Source: Thiomicrospira aerophila AL3 (lineage in GTDB: Bacteria > Pseudomonadota > Gammaproteobacteria > Thiomicrospirales > Thiomicrospiraceae). From it: DNA of 64,000 nucleotides. The notes beneath the pieces are model-generated. The model was not told where the DNA came from and did no database searches. It was given only the letters and a program-made list of their open reading frames with translations. Within the stretch, counting starts at the first letter, position 1, and every line of letters starts with the position of its first letter. The stretch lies in contig NZ_CP007030.1 of the NCBI RefSeq assembly GCF_000227665.2, positions 1,736,001 through 1,800,000 on the forward strand. The letters are read 5' to 3'. Position numbers and translations under genes: made by a program. Shown here one piece after another: positions 25,504 to 34,589 of this stretch.

Positions 25504-25902
25504 CTAGGAAGACAAATGACAGGACACGATTAAAATCAAGGCGCCAGTCTTACCTATTGCAAACTTAAAATAATAACTGAGGTCGCCGTCATTCAAACGA
25601 TAAGCATCACAAGCCGCACAGCTCACGCCTGATTTAAGCCAAGTCCATTCAGAGCCTAAATATCGACCATTCACCACAGCCCTTTCCAAATAAAGCGCTA
25701 AGTCATCCGCATCCCAATCCAAGTTTTGTGCGTCAATATTAGCCTTGCGAGTCGCGATCTTTATTGCTTCAGATGACTTCAAAAGCTCAATCACTTCGGC
25801 TACTGGGTATAAAGGCCCTTCACTAATCTTACGATTATCGCTAACCAGCTTATCATCGGAAAAGCCATCAGTGAAACGGCTCAGAATTTTAACACTTACC
25901 AT
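25504..25902 (-). CDS. MqsR-family toxin (mRNA interferase)
   Basis: 132 residues. The end is like MqsR: LDWDADDLALYLERAVVNG, then YYFKFAIGKTGALILIVSCHLS, matching the YLKITVxxxxLIVSFK strand pair of the RelE-fold toxin. MqsR cleaves mRNA at GCU. Three of its cysteines (VSCAACD and SCHLS) are not in E. coli MqsR. Gene order toxin-antitoxin-chaperone is that of mqsRA plus SecB-like genes. Its ATG lies inside a perfect palindrome (25896-25910), a likely operator. Confidence 0.75.
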   Translation of the reverse strand: MVSVKILSRFTDGFSDDKLVSDNRKISEGPLYPVAEVIELLKSSEAIKIATRKANIDAQNLDWDADDLALYLERAVVNGRYLGSEWTWLKSGVSCAACDAYRLNDGDLSYYFKFAIGKTGALILIVSCHLSS

Positions 25903-25910
25903 TATGGTAA
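25896..25910. promoter_or_regulatory. Candidate MqsA operator over the toxin start codon
   Basis: TTACCATTATGGTAA, seven-base arms around one central base, covering the ATG of the MqsR-like toxin. Spaced palindromes at the start of the operon are the autoregulation sites of the MqsA antitoxin, although E. coli uses a different half-site. Confidence 0.45.
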
Positions 25911-26147
25911 TCCATATTTAGTTTTCCAATCGCATTTTTTTATTAAATACCCAAAACATCACAAACTTAAGCTATTTTTAACACAAACCAGATTCAATCA
26001 AGCAGAAAGCACTTTATCAGAATCATATATGGCAATTTAATATTAAAAACTAAGCATCTAATAGCAACACGCAAGGATCACTCCAAGGAGTAAGTATGGT
26101 TGTTTAGCACGCGTTTTGATGGGATGCAAAATATCAGCTGGGACGGC

Positions 26148-26238
26148 AAAAAACGCTATAAGATATTGATTTTACTTTACTGCGGACATAAAAAAAGCCC
26201 GTACGAGACGGGCTTTTCTTGAAAATGGTGGCTACACC
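26148..26238. repeat. Direct repeat, right copy (tRNA-Met 3' end and terminator)
   Basis: Matches 24331-24420. Starts in AAAAAACGCTATAAGATATT and ends inside the tRNA-Met T-arm side at GGCTACACC. This copy joins the intact tRNA, so it is the functional one. Confidence 0.8.
26195..26215 (-). terminator. Terminator of tRNA-Met
   Basis: AAGCCCGT, loop ACGAG, ACGGGCTT; on the minus strand followed by a T-run. The stem is 8 bp, one more than in the left copy. Confidence 0.8.
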
Positions 26239-26302
26239 GGGATTCGAACCTGGGACCCCATCATTATGAGTGATGTGCTCTAACCAACTGAGCTATGTAG
26301 CC
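26226..26302 (-). tRNA. tRNA-Met (CAT), elongator
   Basis: 77 nt including CCA. The gene reads GGCTACATAGCTCAGTTGG at its 5' end, has anticodon CAT in ACTCATAATG, and closely matches E. coli metT, the elongator tRNA, rather than the initiator (which lacks a paired first base) or tRNA-Ile2. Confidence 0.95.
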
Positions 26303-26315
26303 AAAAGATGGGCGT

Positions 26316-26343
26316 ATTATAAGGAAGTTTTAGCGTTTGTCAA
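26316..26343 (-). promoter_or_regulatory. Promoter of tRNA-Met
   Basis: On the minus strand TTGACA (26338-26343), 16-bp spacer, TATAAT (26316-26321), then 13 bp to the tRNA. Both hexamers are perfect. Confidence 0.8.
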
Positions 26344-26350
26344 AACTTTC

Positions 26351-27442
26351 TTACACATTAAACCTAAAGTGCATCACATCACCGTCTTGCACAATATAGT
26401 CCTTGCCTTCTAGACGCAGCTTACCGGCTTCTTTTGCACCTTGTTCGCCGTTATATTTAACATAGTCATCATAGGCGGTGACTTCGGCACGAATAAAGCC
26501 TTTTTCGAAGTCGGTATGAATCACACCGGCGGCTTGTGGTGCGGTCGCGCCGACCTTAACCGTCCAGGCACGCACTTCTTTAACACCGGCGGTGAAATAG
26601 GTTTGTAGGCCAAGCAAACTATAGCCAGCGCGAATCACACGATTCAAACCGGGTTCATCCAACCCCATACCCTGCAGAAAATCGAGTTTATCCTCGTCAT
26701 CCAATTCAGCGATCTCAGATTCAATCGCCGCACACACCGGCACCACGGCGGCACCTTGTTCTTGTGCAAAGGCAGTTACCGCATCCAAATATGGGTTGTT
26801 TTCAAACCCATCCTCATTAACGTTAGCGATATACATCATTGGCTTAATGGTGAGCAGGTGTAAGTCATACAGCTCCGCCTGCTCATCCTTCGACAAATCA
26901 AGATTACGCACCAAAGTACCTTCTGCGATACCCGCCGCGACTTTTTCAAGCGTAGCAAGACGCGCTATCGCTTCTTTGTTACCCGTTTTCGCAACACGCT
27001 GCACCTTAAGAATCGCTTTATCAATCGATTCCATATCCGCCAACACCAACTCGGTATTAATAATCTCAATATCAGACAGCGGATCGACCTTACCGGCCAC
27101 ATGCACGATATCGTCGTTTTCAAAACAACGCACCACCTGCGCAATTGCATCGGTTTCGCGGATATTAGCTAAAAACTTATTACCCAACCCTTCACCCTTC
27201 GATGCACCCGCCACCAGGCCTGCTATATCAACAAACTCCATGGTCGCGGCCATAACACGCTCAGGCTTGACCATCTCTGCCAATTTGTCTTGACGTGGAT
27301 CAGGCACTGGTACAATGCCCACATTCGGCTCTATAGTACAGAATGGATAGTTAGCGGCATCAATGCCGGCATTGGTGAGCGCATTAAATAAGGTTGATTT
27401 TCCAACATTCGGCAAACCGACAATGCCGCACTTAATTCCCAT
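26351..27442 (-). CDS. ychF: YchF, Obg-like ATPase
   Basis: 363 residues, the family length. N-terminal [20 protein letters not shown] is the P-loop; this family binds ATP rather than GTP because the G4 motif reads NVNED in place of NKxD. A coiled-coil insert (about 125-200) and the C-terminal TGS domain ([13 protein letters not shown]... [10 protein letters not shown]) follow. It associates with ribosomes and affects stress responses. It follows pth after 29 bp, the conserved gammaproteobacterial pair. Palindrome at 27215. Confidence 0.96.
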   Translation of the reverse strand: MGIKCGIVGLPNVGKSTLFNALTNAGIDAANYPFCTIEPNVGIVPVPDPRQDKLAEMVKPERVMAATMEFVDIAGLVAGASKGEGLGNKFLANIRETDAIAQVVRCFENDDIVHVAGKVDPLSDIEIINTELVLADMESIDKAILKVQRVAKTGNKEAIARLATLEKVAAGIAEGTLVRNLDLSKDEQAELYDLHLLTIKPMMYIANVNEDGFENNPYLDAVTAFAQEQGAAVVPVCAAIESEIAELDDEDKLDFLQGMGLDEPGLNRVIRAGYSLLGLQTYFTAGVKEVRAWTVKVGATAPQAAGVIHTDFEKGFIRAEVTAYDDYVKYNGEQGAKEAGKLRLEGKDYIVQDGDVMHFRFNV

Positions 27443-27471
27443 GGTAAATGTCCTTATAGTCTGAAATGATA

Positions 27472-28059
27472 TTAACTGGCAGCAGGCCTGGTATGGAGCT
27501 GATTCATCGCTTTAGCAAAATCACCCTGTACCACATCAGCCATCACCCGCGTGGCATCATAAATCGCATCATCAATCGCTTGACGATCAAGCTTTGAAGG
27601 TGCTTTAAGTACATAGTTGACGACTTCTTTTCGATCACCCGGATGATCAATACCCAAACGTAAACGATGAAAATTTGGACCACCCAAGGCTGCAATGGTA
27701 TCTTTTAAACCATTATGGCCACCATGACCACCACCCGTTTTGAGTTTGGCTATCCCTACCGGCAAGTCAAGTTCATCATGGGCCACTAAGATAGCCTCTA
27801 CTGGAATCCGATAAAAATTAGCGAGCGCCTGAATGGACTGGCCAGAGCGATTCATAAAAGTCGTGGGCTTTAATAACCACACGGGACGATGATTAACACT
27901 AATTTTGGCTACTAAGCCTAAAAATTTGGTTTCTGGACGAAACACCTCACCGGCTTGGCGAGCCATTTCCTCCACAAACCAAAAACCAGCGTTATGTCGG
28001 GTCTGTTCATATTGTTCGCCGGGGTTACCCAAGCCGACAATCAGTTGTACAGATGACAT
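27472..28059 (-). CDS. pth: Pth, peptidyl-tRNA hydrolase
   Basis: Releases peptides from peptidyl-tRNA that drops off ribosomes. 195 residues. [21 protein letters not shown] holds the catalytic His of the TRHNxG signature near residue 22, [14 protein letters not shown] is the second block, and [11 protein letters not shown] with [12 protein letters not shown] is the third. The last residues contain the repeated palindrome (27483). Minus-strand order prs-rplY-pth-ychF, as in other gammaproteobacteria. Confidence 0.96.
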   Translation of the reverse strand: MSSVQLIVGLGNPGEQYEQTRHNAGFWFVEEMARQAGEVFRPETKFLGLVAKISVNHRPVWLLKPTTFMNRSGQSIQALANFYRIPVEAILVAHDELDLPVGIAKLKTGGGHGGHNGLKDTIAALGGPNFHRLRLGIDHPGDRKEVVNYVLKAPSKLDRQAIDDAIYDATRVMADVVQGDFAKAMNQLHTRPAAS

Positions 28060-28105
28060 AAGCGCTGGTTCCTAGTCAACCTAGCTCTGACGAGCCGAGG
28101 TTTAA

Positions 28106-28687
28106 TTAACGTCTAACTTTACCAATACCTACAACAGCTTGGTCATAGTCGGCACTACCGTGTAAGAGTGCAACCACTTCAACGCCTTCTGGCAATTGAA
28201 GATCAGATAAACGTAAGCTTTCGCCTGCTTCCATCGTTGAAACATCAATTTCAATTGCAGTAGGTAGGTTTTTAGCTGAACAACGAATTTCAACCGTCTT
28301 CTGGAAGAAGGTCATCAAGCCGCCCAATTTAACGCCTGGTGCTTTTGCAGCGCCAGCAAATTTAATCGGTACACGCTTAACAACGCGGCCATTGTCGGTC
28401 ACACGCTGCAAATCGATGTGCATCACATCAGCACGTGCTGGGTGACGCTGCATATCTTTAATAACCACGTTTTCTTGGCTTGCGCCTTCAACATCAACAG
28501 TCAAAATAGTGTTGTAAATGTCGTTATTCATTAATGCTTTTTTTACAAAATTTGCATCCAAGGTAACCGATACGGCGTCTTTATCGCCACCATAAATGAT
28601 ACCTGGGATTTGGCCCGTATGACGAAGGCGGCGGCTCGCACCTTTCCCCTCAGTCGAACGAACTTTAGCTGTCCATAATGCGCTCAT
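28106..28687 (-). CDS. rplY: RplY, ribosomal protein L25 (Ctc form)
   Basis: 193 residues, the long TL5/Ctc form: an N-terminal 5S-rRNA-binding L25 domain (WTAKVRSTEGKGASRRLRHT, GQIPGIIYGGDKDA) and a C-terminal beta domain (residues 95-193) absent from the 94-residue E. coli protein. It lies between prs and pth, 46 bp before pth. Residues PGVKLGGLMTFFQKTVEIRC mark the domain junction region. Confidence 0.95.
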   Translation of the reverse strand: MSALWTAKVRSTEGKGASRRLRHTGQIPGIIYGGDKDAVSVTLDANFVKKALMNNDIYNTILTVDVEGASQENVVIKDMQRHPARADVMHIDLQRVTDNGRVVKRVPIKFAGAAKAPGVKLGGLMTFFQKTVEIRCSAKNLPTAIEIDVSTMEAGESLRLSDLQLPEGVEVVALLHGSADYDQAVVGIGKVRR

Positions 28688-28835
28688 AGCGTTACTCCAT
28701 CAATGAGGTTGCCCTCGTTACAAAAACTTTCACCCGCGACCAGGCAAAAATAAAGGCCGTATTATACTGATTTAATGTTCAATAGCCAATAATTTTCAGA
28801 CACTTAGCTAAAAATAGCCGGCTAAAAACAACAAA

Positions 28836-28852
28836 CCCCGCTAAATGCGGGG
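28836..28852 (-). terminator. Terminator behind prs
   Basis: CCCCGC, loop TAAAT, GCGGGG; on the minus strand it is followed by TTTGTTGTTTTT. It lies between prs and rplY and may separate them or act as an attenuator. Confidence 0.7.
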
Positions 28853-28885
28853 CTTATTATAGACCATAAAGCTCAATCGAATAAA

Positions 28886-29851
28886 TTACATCGCTGGCAT
28901 CAGCGCGGTAACCGATTCTTCATTATTTACGCGACGAATTGTTTCGCCTAAAATATTAGCGACTGATACCTGACGAATCTTTTCGCATTCCATCGCATCA
29001 AGCGTTTGCGGAATAGTGTCCGTCACCACCAGTTCCTTTAACATCGACTTACGAATATTTTCAACCGCCGGCCCAGATAACACCGCGTGGGTCGCATAAG
29101 CCGTTACACTCTTCGCACCGTTCTCTATCAAAGCCGCCGCTGCTTTACACAGGGTGCCTGCGGTATCGACCATATCATCAACAATGATACAATCACGGCC
29201 TTTAATGTCGCCAATAACATTCATAACCTGCGAAACGTTAGCTTTAGGGCGGCGCTTATCAATAATGGCCAACTCTACATCTAATGCTTTAGCAACAGCA
29301 CGCGCACGCACCACACCACCAACATCCGGCGAAACTACAGTAATATTAGATACATCTGAACTTGACTGCGCCAACATGTCTTCAACCAACACGGGTGAGG
29401 CATAGATATTATCAACGGGAATATCAAAAAAACCTTGAATCTGATCTGAGTGCAAATCAATGGTAATCATGCGATCAGCACCGGCTACTGTAATCATATC
29501 TGCGGCTAAACGTGCTGTAATCGGTACACGCGCTGAATGAGGACGACGATCTTGGCGCGCAAAACCATAATAAGGCACTACCGCTGTAATACGTTTAGCC
29601 GAAGCACGTTTAAGCGCATCGATCATCACCAACATTTCCATCAAGTTGACAGCAGGCTCAGGCGTACAGGTAGGCTGTAAAACATAAACATCTTTACCAC
29701 GCACAGATTCGGTTATCTGCACCATGATTTCGCCGTCACTAAAACGACCGACATTTGCTTTACCCAGGGGTTGATCTAAATAGAGGGAAATTCTCTCAGC
29801 AAGGGTGACATTTGCATTACCGGCAAATATCATAACGCTTTTGTTAGCCAT
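28886..29851 (-). CDS. prs: Prs, ribose-phosphate pyrophosphokinase
   Basis: Makes PRPP from ribose-5-phosphate and ATP for nucleotide, histidine and tryptophan synthesis. 321 residues. [20 protein letters not shown] (ATP region), [18 protein letters not shown] (flexible loop), and the PRPP-binding [19 protein letters not shown] are all intact. The tRNA-Gln gene lies directly upstream on the same strand, the usual arrangement, here without the lolB-ispE genes that often precede it. Confidence 0.97.
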   Translation of the reverse strand: MANKSVMIFAGNANVTLAERISLYLDQPLGKANVGRFSDGEIMVQITESVRGKDVYVLQPTCTPEPAVNLMEMLVMIDALKRASAKRITAVVPYYGFARQDRRPHSARVPITARLAADMITVAGADRMITIDLHSDQIQGFFDIPVDNIYASPVLVEDMLAQSSSDVSNITVVSPDVGGVVRARAVAKALDVELAIIDKRRPKANVSQVMNVIGDIKGRDCIIVDDMVDTAGTLCKAAAALIENGAKSVTAYATHAVLSGPAVENIRKSMLKELVVTDTIPQTLDAMECEKIRQVSVANILGETIRRVNNEESVTALMPAM

Positions 29852-29900
29852 ATAATGGCAGCTCCTGTGGAGGAATAGAATTCTTTATGCGGATGAGAGA

Positions 29901-29975
29901 TGGCTGGGCTGGAAGGATTCGAACCTTCGCATGACGGGATCAAAACCCGCTGCCTTACCGCTTGGCTACAGCCCA
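29901..29975 (-). tRNA. tRNA-Gln (TTG)
   Basis: 75 nt with CCA encoded. 5' end TGGGCTG, D-arm AGCCAAGCGGTAAGGCA, anticodon TTG within GGGTTTTGATCCC, T-arm AAGGTTCGAATCCTT. Placed 50 bp before prs and probably cotranscribed with it. Confidence 0.96.
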
Positions 29976-30001
29976 ATATCTCTGTCCGAAGACAGGTGCG
30001 T

Positions 30002-30029
30002 ATTATGCCAAGATCTAAAAAAACTGCAA
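30002..30029 (-). promoter_or_regulatory. Promoter of tRNA-Gln-prs
   Basis: On the minus strand TTGCAG (30024-30029), 16-bp spacer, CATAAT (30002-30007), 26 bp before the tRNA. Confidence 0.6.
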
Positions 30030-30102
30030 GCGCATTTTTAAAAAAACTGTAAAAAATTTTGTTTAGACACAGCTTCTGATCACTTGGAAACCTTTAAAAC
30101 AA

Positions 30103-30128
30103 AAAAGCCAGCAAAATGCTGGCTTTTT
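30103..30128 (-). terminator. Terminator of rpsT
   Basis: AAAAGCCAGC, loop AAAAT, GCTGGCTTTT; A- and T-runs on both sides make it effective in both directions. Confidence 0.85.
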
Positions 30129-30150
30129 CTAGTAATCACAACAAACGTAA

Positions 30151-30426
30151 TTAAGCTAAGGCTTTAATACGTGCGTTGATACGGCTCTTAGAACGAGCTG
30201 CTTTGTTCTTCTCAATGATGCCTTTACGCGCCATTTTGTCTAATTTAGACTGAGCTGCTACAAATAACGCGGTAGCTTGCGCTTTATCGCCACTATTGAT
30301 TGCTGCTAATACTTTTTTAACGGCAGTACGCATATCAGAACGCTGTGATGCGTTACGTAGACGACGAACTTCGGCTTGCTTAGCGCGTTTTGCTGCTTGT
30401 GCTGAATTGGCCACAATAATCTCCAA
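30151..30426 (-). CDS. rpsT: RpsT, ribosomal protein S20
   Basis: 91 residues, helical and strongly basic. [20 protein letters not shown] at the start and [20 protein letters not shown] near the end are the S20 hallmarks. Binds 16S rRNA early in 30S assembly. Single gene with its own terminator. In E. coli its start codon allows autoregulation; here the start is a normal ATG, so the same control is not evident. Confidence 0.96.
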   Translation of the reverse strand: MEIIVANSAQAAKRAKQAEVRRLRNASQRSDMRTAVKKVLAAINSGDKAQATALFVAAQSKLDKMARKGIIEKNKAARSKSRINARIKALA

Positions 30427-30577
30427 AAATCGGTAAAAATCTAAAGTAAACCTGGGTTTTTCAAGTTGTCAGATTCACAACTCAGCCAGAAAAAATACCA
30501 TAGGGTTTGAAAGGATTGCGTGATTATACCTGTCTTATCCACAAGGTCAAGCGCTGCGCAACATTATTCATCAAGAT

Positions 30578-31048
30578 TTATTCGCGATGATAAGGATGGT
30601 TTTGCAACACCGACCAAGCTCGATATAACTGCTCGGCTAGCATCACTCTGACCAAAGGGTGTGGCAGGGTTAAGTTAGATAAGCTCCACATCCAACTCGC
30701 TTGTGCACGAATCGACTCATCTAATCCATCTGGCCCGCCGACTACCAACGCCACATCCTGGCCACCACCCAGCCAATCGGCCAATTTGTCAGCTAATTTT
30801 AACGTGGTAGGTTGTGCGCCCTTTTCATCCAATACAATTAAGCGGGCATTTTTGGGCACGGCAGCCACAATACGCTTGGCTTCTTCTTGCTTATATTGAC
30901 TGACTGAACCGGTTTTGCCACGCACCGCCATCGGCAGTTCAATTAAATTTAGACTACAGCTTTTAGGCAGGCGTTTAGCATAATCGTGATAGGCATCTTG
31001 CACCCATTTGGGCATTTTTTGACCCACACAAATCAGGTGAATAATCAT
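30578..31048 (-). CDS. rlmH: RlmH, 23S rRNA pseudouridine-1915 N3-methyltransferase
   Basis: 156 residues, SPOUT-fold. LICVGQKMPKWVQDAY opens the protein, VLDEKGAQ and VALVVGGPDGLDESIRAQA form the knotted SAM site, and the C-terminal LAEQLYRAWSVLQNHPYHRE is fully conserved. Third gene of nadD-rsfS-rlmH, 3 bp behind rsfS. Confidence 0.97.
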   Translation of the reverse strand: MIIHLICVGQKMPKWVQDAYHDYAKRLPKSCSLNLIELPMAVRGKTGSVSQYKQEEAKRIVAAVPKNARLIVLDEKGAQPTTLKLADKLADWLGGGQDVALVVGGPDGLDESIRAQASWMWSLSNLTLPHPLVRVMLAEQLYRAWSVLQNHPYHRE

Positions 31049-31051
31049 AAA

Positions 31052-31414
31052 CTAGACGTTAGAGGAGTCGACCGTTGCTTTTGGTGCGTCGTCTTTAACC
31101 TGCCAAAGTTTTTCTAATGAATAGTAGGCTCGCGCCTGCTCAGTCATCACATGAATTACAATATTGCCGTGATCCACCAACATCCATTCTGGCTGTGGGC
31201 CACTTTCTGCACCTAAACAAGGATCATTGGCGTCTTTAAAGGCTTGCTCTACCATGCCGCCCAAGGCTTTAACATGGGTCGTTGAAGTACCGGTTGCCAC
31301 CACCATACAATCGGTAAAGCTAGCTAAACCCGTCACATCAATTACTTGAATATCACGCGCTTTGCCATCGTCCAATGTTTTCGTTACCAGCTCAATTGCT
31401 GCGTTTAATTCCAT
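31052..31414 (-). CDS. rsfS: RsfS, ribosomal silencing factor
   Basis: 120 residues (YbeB/RsfS/DUF143). GKARDIQVIDVTGLASFTDC and MVVATGTSTTHVKALGGMV form the family core; WMLVDHGNIVIHVMTEQAR is the second. It binds L14 and blocks joining of ribosomal subunits during starvation. Between nadD (2-bp gap) and rlmH (3-bp gap). Confidence 0.96.
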   Translation of the reverse strand: MELNAAIELVTKTLDDGKARDIQVIDVTGLASFTDCMVVATGTSTTHVKALGGMVEQAFKDANDPCLGAESGPQPEWMLVDHGNIVIHVMTEQARAYYSLEKLWQVKDDAPKATVDSSNV

Positions 31415-31416
31415 AG

Positions 31417-32091
31417 CTATCCTTTTTGATAAAGCCTATTAGTCTCAATAAAATCTTGCACCGCTTTGGGCACAAGCTGGTCAATCGGTTTGTTAAATTG
31501 GATTAAATCACGGATTTGCGTTGCGCTCAAATCCAATTGAGTCACCGCCACTTCAATAATCTGTCCGGCCGGTTTCGACAAATGCGTAACGTGATGCTGC
31601 GTTAGCAGGCCTGCTAACGCACCCTCTTGTGGCATCAACTCACCTGGACGATGCATCACCGCAATATTGGCTAAGGTTAAGATAGTTTGCCACTGATGCC
31701 AGTGCATAAATTTAGCAAACGCATCCATTCCCATAATAAGCACCAGGCCTGCTTGCGGAAAGGCTCGCTTTAGGGTGCGTAACGTATCGACCATATAGGA
31801 TGGCCCTTGACGATCCAGCTCAGTTGAATCAAACACACATTGCGGATAATCCGCCAAGGCCAATTTAACCATTTGTGCACGCTGAGCCGATGAGGCCTGC
31901 GGCGTCCCACGATGCACCGGCTGATAGCAGGGAATAAAATGAATGCGCGTTAGGTTTAACTGCTGCTGTATATCCAAAGCCGGGCGCAAATGCCCATAAT
32001 GAATGGGGTCAAAGGTGCCGCCCAATACTCCAATCCATTCTATGTCTTGTTTAGCGACTTGCTCACCAGGCCTGGTTATTACCACCCGCAT
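31417..32091 (-). CDS. nadD: NadD, nicotinate-mononucleotide adenylyltransferase
   Basis: 224 residues. WIGVLGGTFDPIHYGHLRPA is the HxGH nucleotidyltransferase motif and VTQLDLSATQIRDLIQFNKP the C-terminal ISSTxIR type motif. It makes NaAD in NAD synthesis. Start: the ATG at 32091 touches the AAGGG ribosome site, while a GTG at 32085 is six bases behind it and is the better start. Contains three palindrome copies, including a 24-bp one at 31598-31621. Confidence 0.95.
   Translation of the reverse strand: MRVVITRPGEQVAKQDIEWIGVLGGTFDPIHYGHLRPALDIQQQLNLTRIHFIPCYQPVHRGTPQASSAQRAQMVKLALADYPQCVFDSTELDRQGPSYMVDTLRTLKRAFPQAGLVLIMGMDAFAKFMHWHQWQTILTLANIAVMHRPGELMPQEGALAGLLTQHHVTHLSKPAGQIIEVAVTQLDLSATQIRDLIQFNKPIDQLVPKAVQDFIETNRLYQKG
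31598..31621. repeat. 24-bp perfect palindrome in nadD
   Basis: An extended copy of CAGGCCTG (31606-31613): eight further bases on each side are symmetrical, from TGCGTTAG on the left to CTAACGCA on the right. It is within the nadD reading frame. Confidence 0.95.
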
Positions 32092-32107
32092 CCCTTAGTA
32101 TAGTGTG

Positions 32108-32599
32108 ATGAATTCTCGCATTATACCCCATGACTGGCTCGTCAGTCGCGCCGACACACCAATTGGACTCCTCTACCTCGCCACTTGGCAAGGCCGCCTT
32201 GTCCGCGCCAGTTTTGCCCCATTCGATGATGCCGCGGATGAGCAGGCACTCACCTCACAGACCGACCATAATCAAACCCACCAGGCCTGGTTAGACGCGA
32301 TCCATACCGGTGTACTGCCGGGTAGTTTGGCTCCAAAGGGCACTGATTTTCAACTCAGCGTATGGCAGGCCTTGCAACAGATTCCACTCGGCCAAACGCG
32401 CAGCTATCAACAGCTTGCTGACCAACTGGGGCGTCCGCAAGCAGTCCGCGCAGTGGCGAATGCAATCGCCGCCAATCCGATTGCCTGGTTTATTCCTTGC
32501 CATCGTGTCATTCGCAGCAACGGCGAACTCGGTGGTTATGCCTGGGGTTTAGCCCAAAAACAACAACTGCTGGATTGGGAAGCAACCCATGCAAACTGA
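32108..32599 (+). CDS. ogt: Ogt, O6-methylguanine-DNA methyltransferase
   Basis: 163 residues from the ATG at 32108 (a GTG at 32105 is possible). DFQLSVWQALQQIPLGQTRSYQQLA and AVRAVANAIAANPIAWFIPC are the HTH and active site; the acceptor Cys is in IPCHRVI, followed by SNGELGGYAWG. It repairs alkylated guanine by suicide transfer of the methyl group. Divergent from nadD (14-bp gap); overlaps the next gene by 11 bp. Confidence 0.95.
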   Translation: MNSRIIPHDWLVSRADTPIGLLYLATWQGRLVRASFAPFDDAADEQALTSQTDHNQTHQAWLDAIHTGVLPGSLAPKGTDFQLSVWQALQQIPLGQTRSYQQLADQLGRPQAVRAVANAIAANPIAWFIPCHRVIRSNGELGGYAWGLAQKQQLLDWEATHAN

Positions 32600-33212
32600 T
32601 CAACTTGACCCTCAGTTACTTAATGATCTGTTGACGCTGCTGCTGCAACACCCTGACGGCATTGCCGAACACCAACTGCTCAAAGCACTCGCTGAGCAGG
32701 GTTATCAAGCCTTCCAGCCAAGCCTGGAACCGCTGGCGCTATTTCAGGCACACTTTTTACTGTTTCACCTGCTCTATCGGCAACAGCAGGCCTGGTATCA
32801 ACAGGGTCACGGTTGGCTTCAGATTGATTGTTTAAAGATTCAATTTCAGCCGCAACGCCCCCATCAGCCCACTCACGACACGCAATCAACCCCTCCGCAA
32901 CTGGATGACCCGTTGCGGCGTTATTATTTGGATATTGAACAGTATCGGCAAACACAAACGGACGATGTGATTGAACTGCTGGACAGTTTTTGGCGCAGCC
33001 TCGCTCGGTCGCCGGACACAACACAGATCCAACAAGCGAAAGGCTTGCTTGAAATTACAGAAGAGACAATAACACTTGAACAGGTCAATCGACACTATCG
33101 CCGATTAAGCCAGATTCACCACCCAGACAAGGGCGGTGACAGTGAACGATTTCGACAGATCAGCCAGGCAGCAGAGACTTTACGAAAAAGCTTAGGTTAC
33201 AAAAAAACCTAA
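32589..33212 (+). CDS. DnaJ-domain protein with DNAJ_related N-terminus
   Basis: 207 residues. The N-terminal 95 residues (LLTLLLQHPDGIAEHQLLKAL, LFQAHFLLFHLLYRQQQAWY) fit the DNAJ_related domain, a small helical domain found only in proteobacterial J-proteins. The J-domain is at the C-terminus, about residues 148-205, with the HPD motif in SQIHHPDKGGDSERFRQIS. A partial DnaK cochaperone, client unknown. The J-domain at the C-terminus is the usual layout of this family. Overlaps ogt by 11 bp. Palindrome at 32787 codes QAW. Confidence 0.85.
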   Translation: MQTDQLDPQLLNDLLTLLLQHPDGIAEHQLLKALAEQGYQAFQPSLEPLALFQAHFLLFHLLYRQQQAWYQQGHGWLQIDCLKIQFQPQRPHQPTHDTQSTPPQLDDPLRRYYLDIEQYRQTQTDDVIELLDSFWRSLARSPDTTQIQQAKGLLEITEETITLEQVNRHYRRLSQIHHPDKGGDSERFRQISQAAETLRKSLGYKKT

Positions 33213-33215
33213 AGC

Positions 33216-34469
33216 TTATTGGCGGATATGGCCATCACCCAATACGATATATTTCTGCGAGGTCAATCCCTCTAGCCCAACCGGGCCACGCGCATGGAAT
33301 TTATCAGTACTGATGCCGATTTCCGCGCCTAAGCCATATTCAAAGCCATCGGCAAAACGGGTTGAGGCGTTGACCATCACCGAACTCGAATCGACCTGCG
33401 CCATAAACTGACGCGCTTTGGTATAGTTTTCGGTAATAATCGACTCCGTGTGCGCCGAACTGTATTGCGCAATGTGCTCAATCGCCATCTGCATATCCGA
33501 TACCACGCGAATCGACAACACGGGTGCCAAATATTCGGTCTGCCAATCTTCCTCAGTCGCCCGCTTGGCCTCAATCAGCGCACAGGTTTTTTCACAACCA
33601 CGCAATTCGACGCCTTTTTCTTGATAGAGTTTGGCTAATTCAGGCAAAACCTCAGCCGCCCGCGATTCAGCAACCAATAGGGTTTCCATCGCATTGCACA
33701 CGCCATAACGGTGGGTTTTGGCATTCAACGCCACCTTAATCGCCTTATCTTTATCCGCATCATCATCAATATAAACATGACAAATGCCGTCCAAATGTTT
33801 AATCACCGGCACACGCGCATGTTCGCTAATTCGCGCAATCAGCCCCTTGCCGCCGCGCGGGATAATGACATCGACATATTTCGGCATCGCAATCAACTCG
33901 CCTACCGCTTCACGGTCGGTGGTTTCAACCACTTGCACCGAGGCTTTTGGCAGGCCTGCTTGCTCTAATCCGGCCTGAATACAAGACGCTAAAGCACGAT
34001 TTGAATAGGCCGCTTCCGACCCACCGCGCAAAATCGCGGCATTGCCGGATTTCAAGCACAGCGCCGCCGCATCAATCGTCACATTCGGGCGCGACTCATA
34101 AATAATGCCCACCACCCCTAAAGGCACGCGCATTTTGCCAACCTGAATGCCGGACGGACGATAACGCAAATCGGTAATTTCACCAATCGGATCCACCAGG
34201 CCTGCTATTTGACGCAGCCCTTCTGCCATCTGCGCCACACCTTGATCGGTAATCGCCAAACGATCCAACATCGCCGCATCCAAACCATTCGCCTTGCCCG
34301 CGTCGAGATCCTTGGCGTTTTCCGTTTTCAAAAATTCCGCATCCGCTTCCAACTGCGCCGCCATCGCCAATAAGGCATTATTTTTTTGTTCGGTGGTCGC
34401 TGTCACCAACACGCGAGACGCCGCACGCGCCGCCTGCCCTAAATCCTGCATATACTCTTTAATATTCAT
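33216..34469 (-). CDS. proA: ProA, gamma-glutamyl phosphate reductase
   Basis: 417 residues from the ATG at 34469; an ATG six bases earlier adds MA. Reduces gamma-glutamyl phosphate to the semialdehyde for proline synthesis. The catalytic Cys is in [14 protein letters not shown], and [32 protein letters not shown] (in parts) is the conserved C-terminal block. No proB is next to it; in many gammaproteobacteria proA stands near nadD-rlmH, as here. Two palindromes (33951, 34197). Confidence 0.95.
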   Translation of the reverse strand: MNIKEYMQDLGQAARAASRVLVTATTEQKNNALLAMAAQLEADAEFLKTENAKDLDAGKANGLDAAMLDRLAITDQGVAQMAEGLRQIAGLVDPIGEITDLRYRPSGIQVGKMRVPLGVVGIIYESRPNVTIDAAALCLKSGNAAILRGGSEAAYSNRALASCIQAGLEQAGLPKASVQVVETTDREAVGELIAMPKYVDVIIPRGGKGLIARISEHARVPVIKHLDGICHVYIDDDADKDKAIKVALNAKTHRYGVCNAMETLLVAESRAAEVLPELAKLYQEKGVELRGCEKTCALIEAKRATEEDWQTEYLAPVLSIRVVSDMQMAIEHIAQYSSAHTESIITENYTKARQFMAQVDSSSVMVNASTRFADGFEYGLGAEIGISTDKFHARGPVGLEGLTSQKYIVLGDGHIRQ

Positions 34470-34589
34470 CGCCATCTCTTTTATGTTTAATCTGCTTTTT
34501 TATCTGCACTTGTTTATCTGACTAAGATACCCATCTCGTCATTTTAGCCTTATTAATAAAGCTTGCCAAACATCAGCCTTCCGAGGGTT

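Larger units (their letters stand above)
24331..26238. mobile_element. Mini-island at tRNA-Met carrying a toxin-antitoxin-chaperone operon
   Basis: A 1.9-kb segment enclosed by the 90-bp direct repeats at 24331-24420 and 26148-26238, the second being the 3' end of the intact tRNA-Met plus its terminator. Insertion at a tRNA 3' end with duplication of that end is the mark of site-specific integration. No integrase or relic of one is visible inside, so the element is either a cassette moved in trans or what is left of a larger island. All genes inside belong to one toxin-antitoxin-chaperone unit. Tandem duplication by recombination is the alternative. Confidence 0.6.

Noticed and set aside
21642-27222. 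Palindrome-free gap as proof of recent transfer
   Set aside because: At one copy per 1.3 kb, gaps of 5-7 kb are not rare; the 1.7-8.4 kb gap covers ordinary genes.
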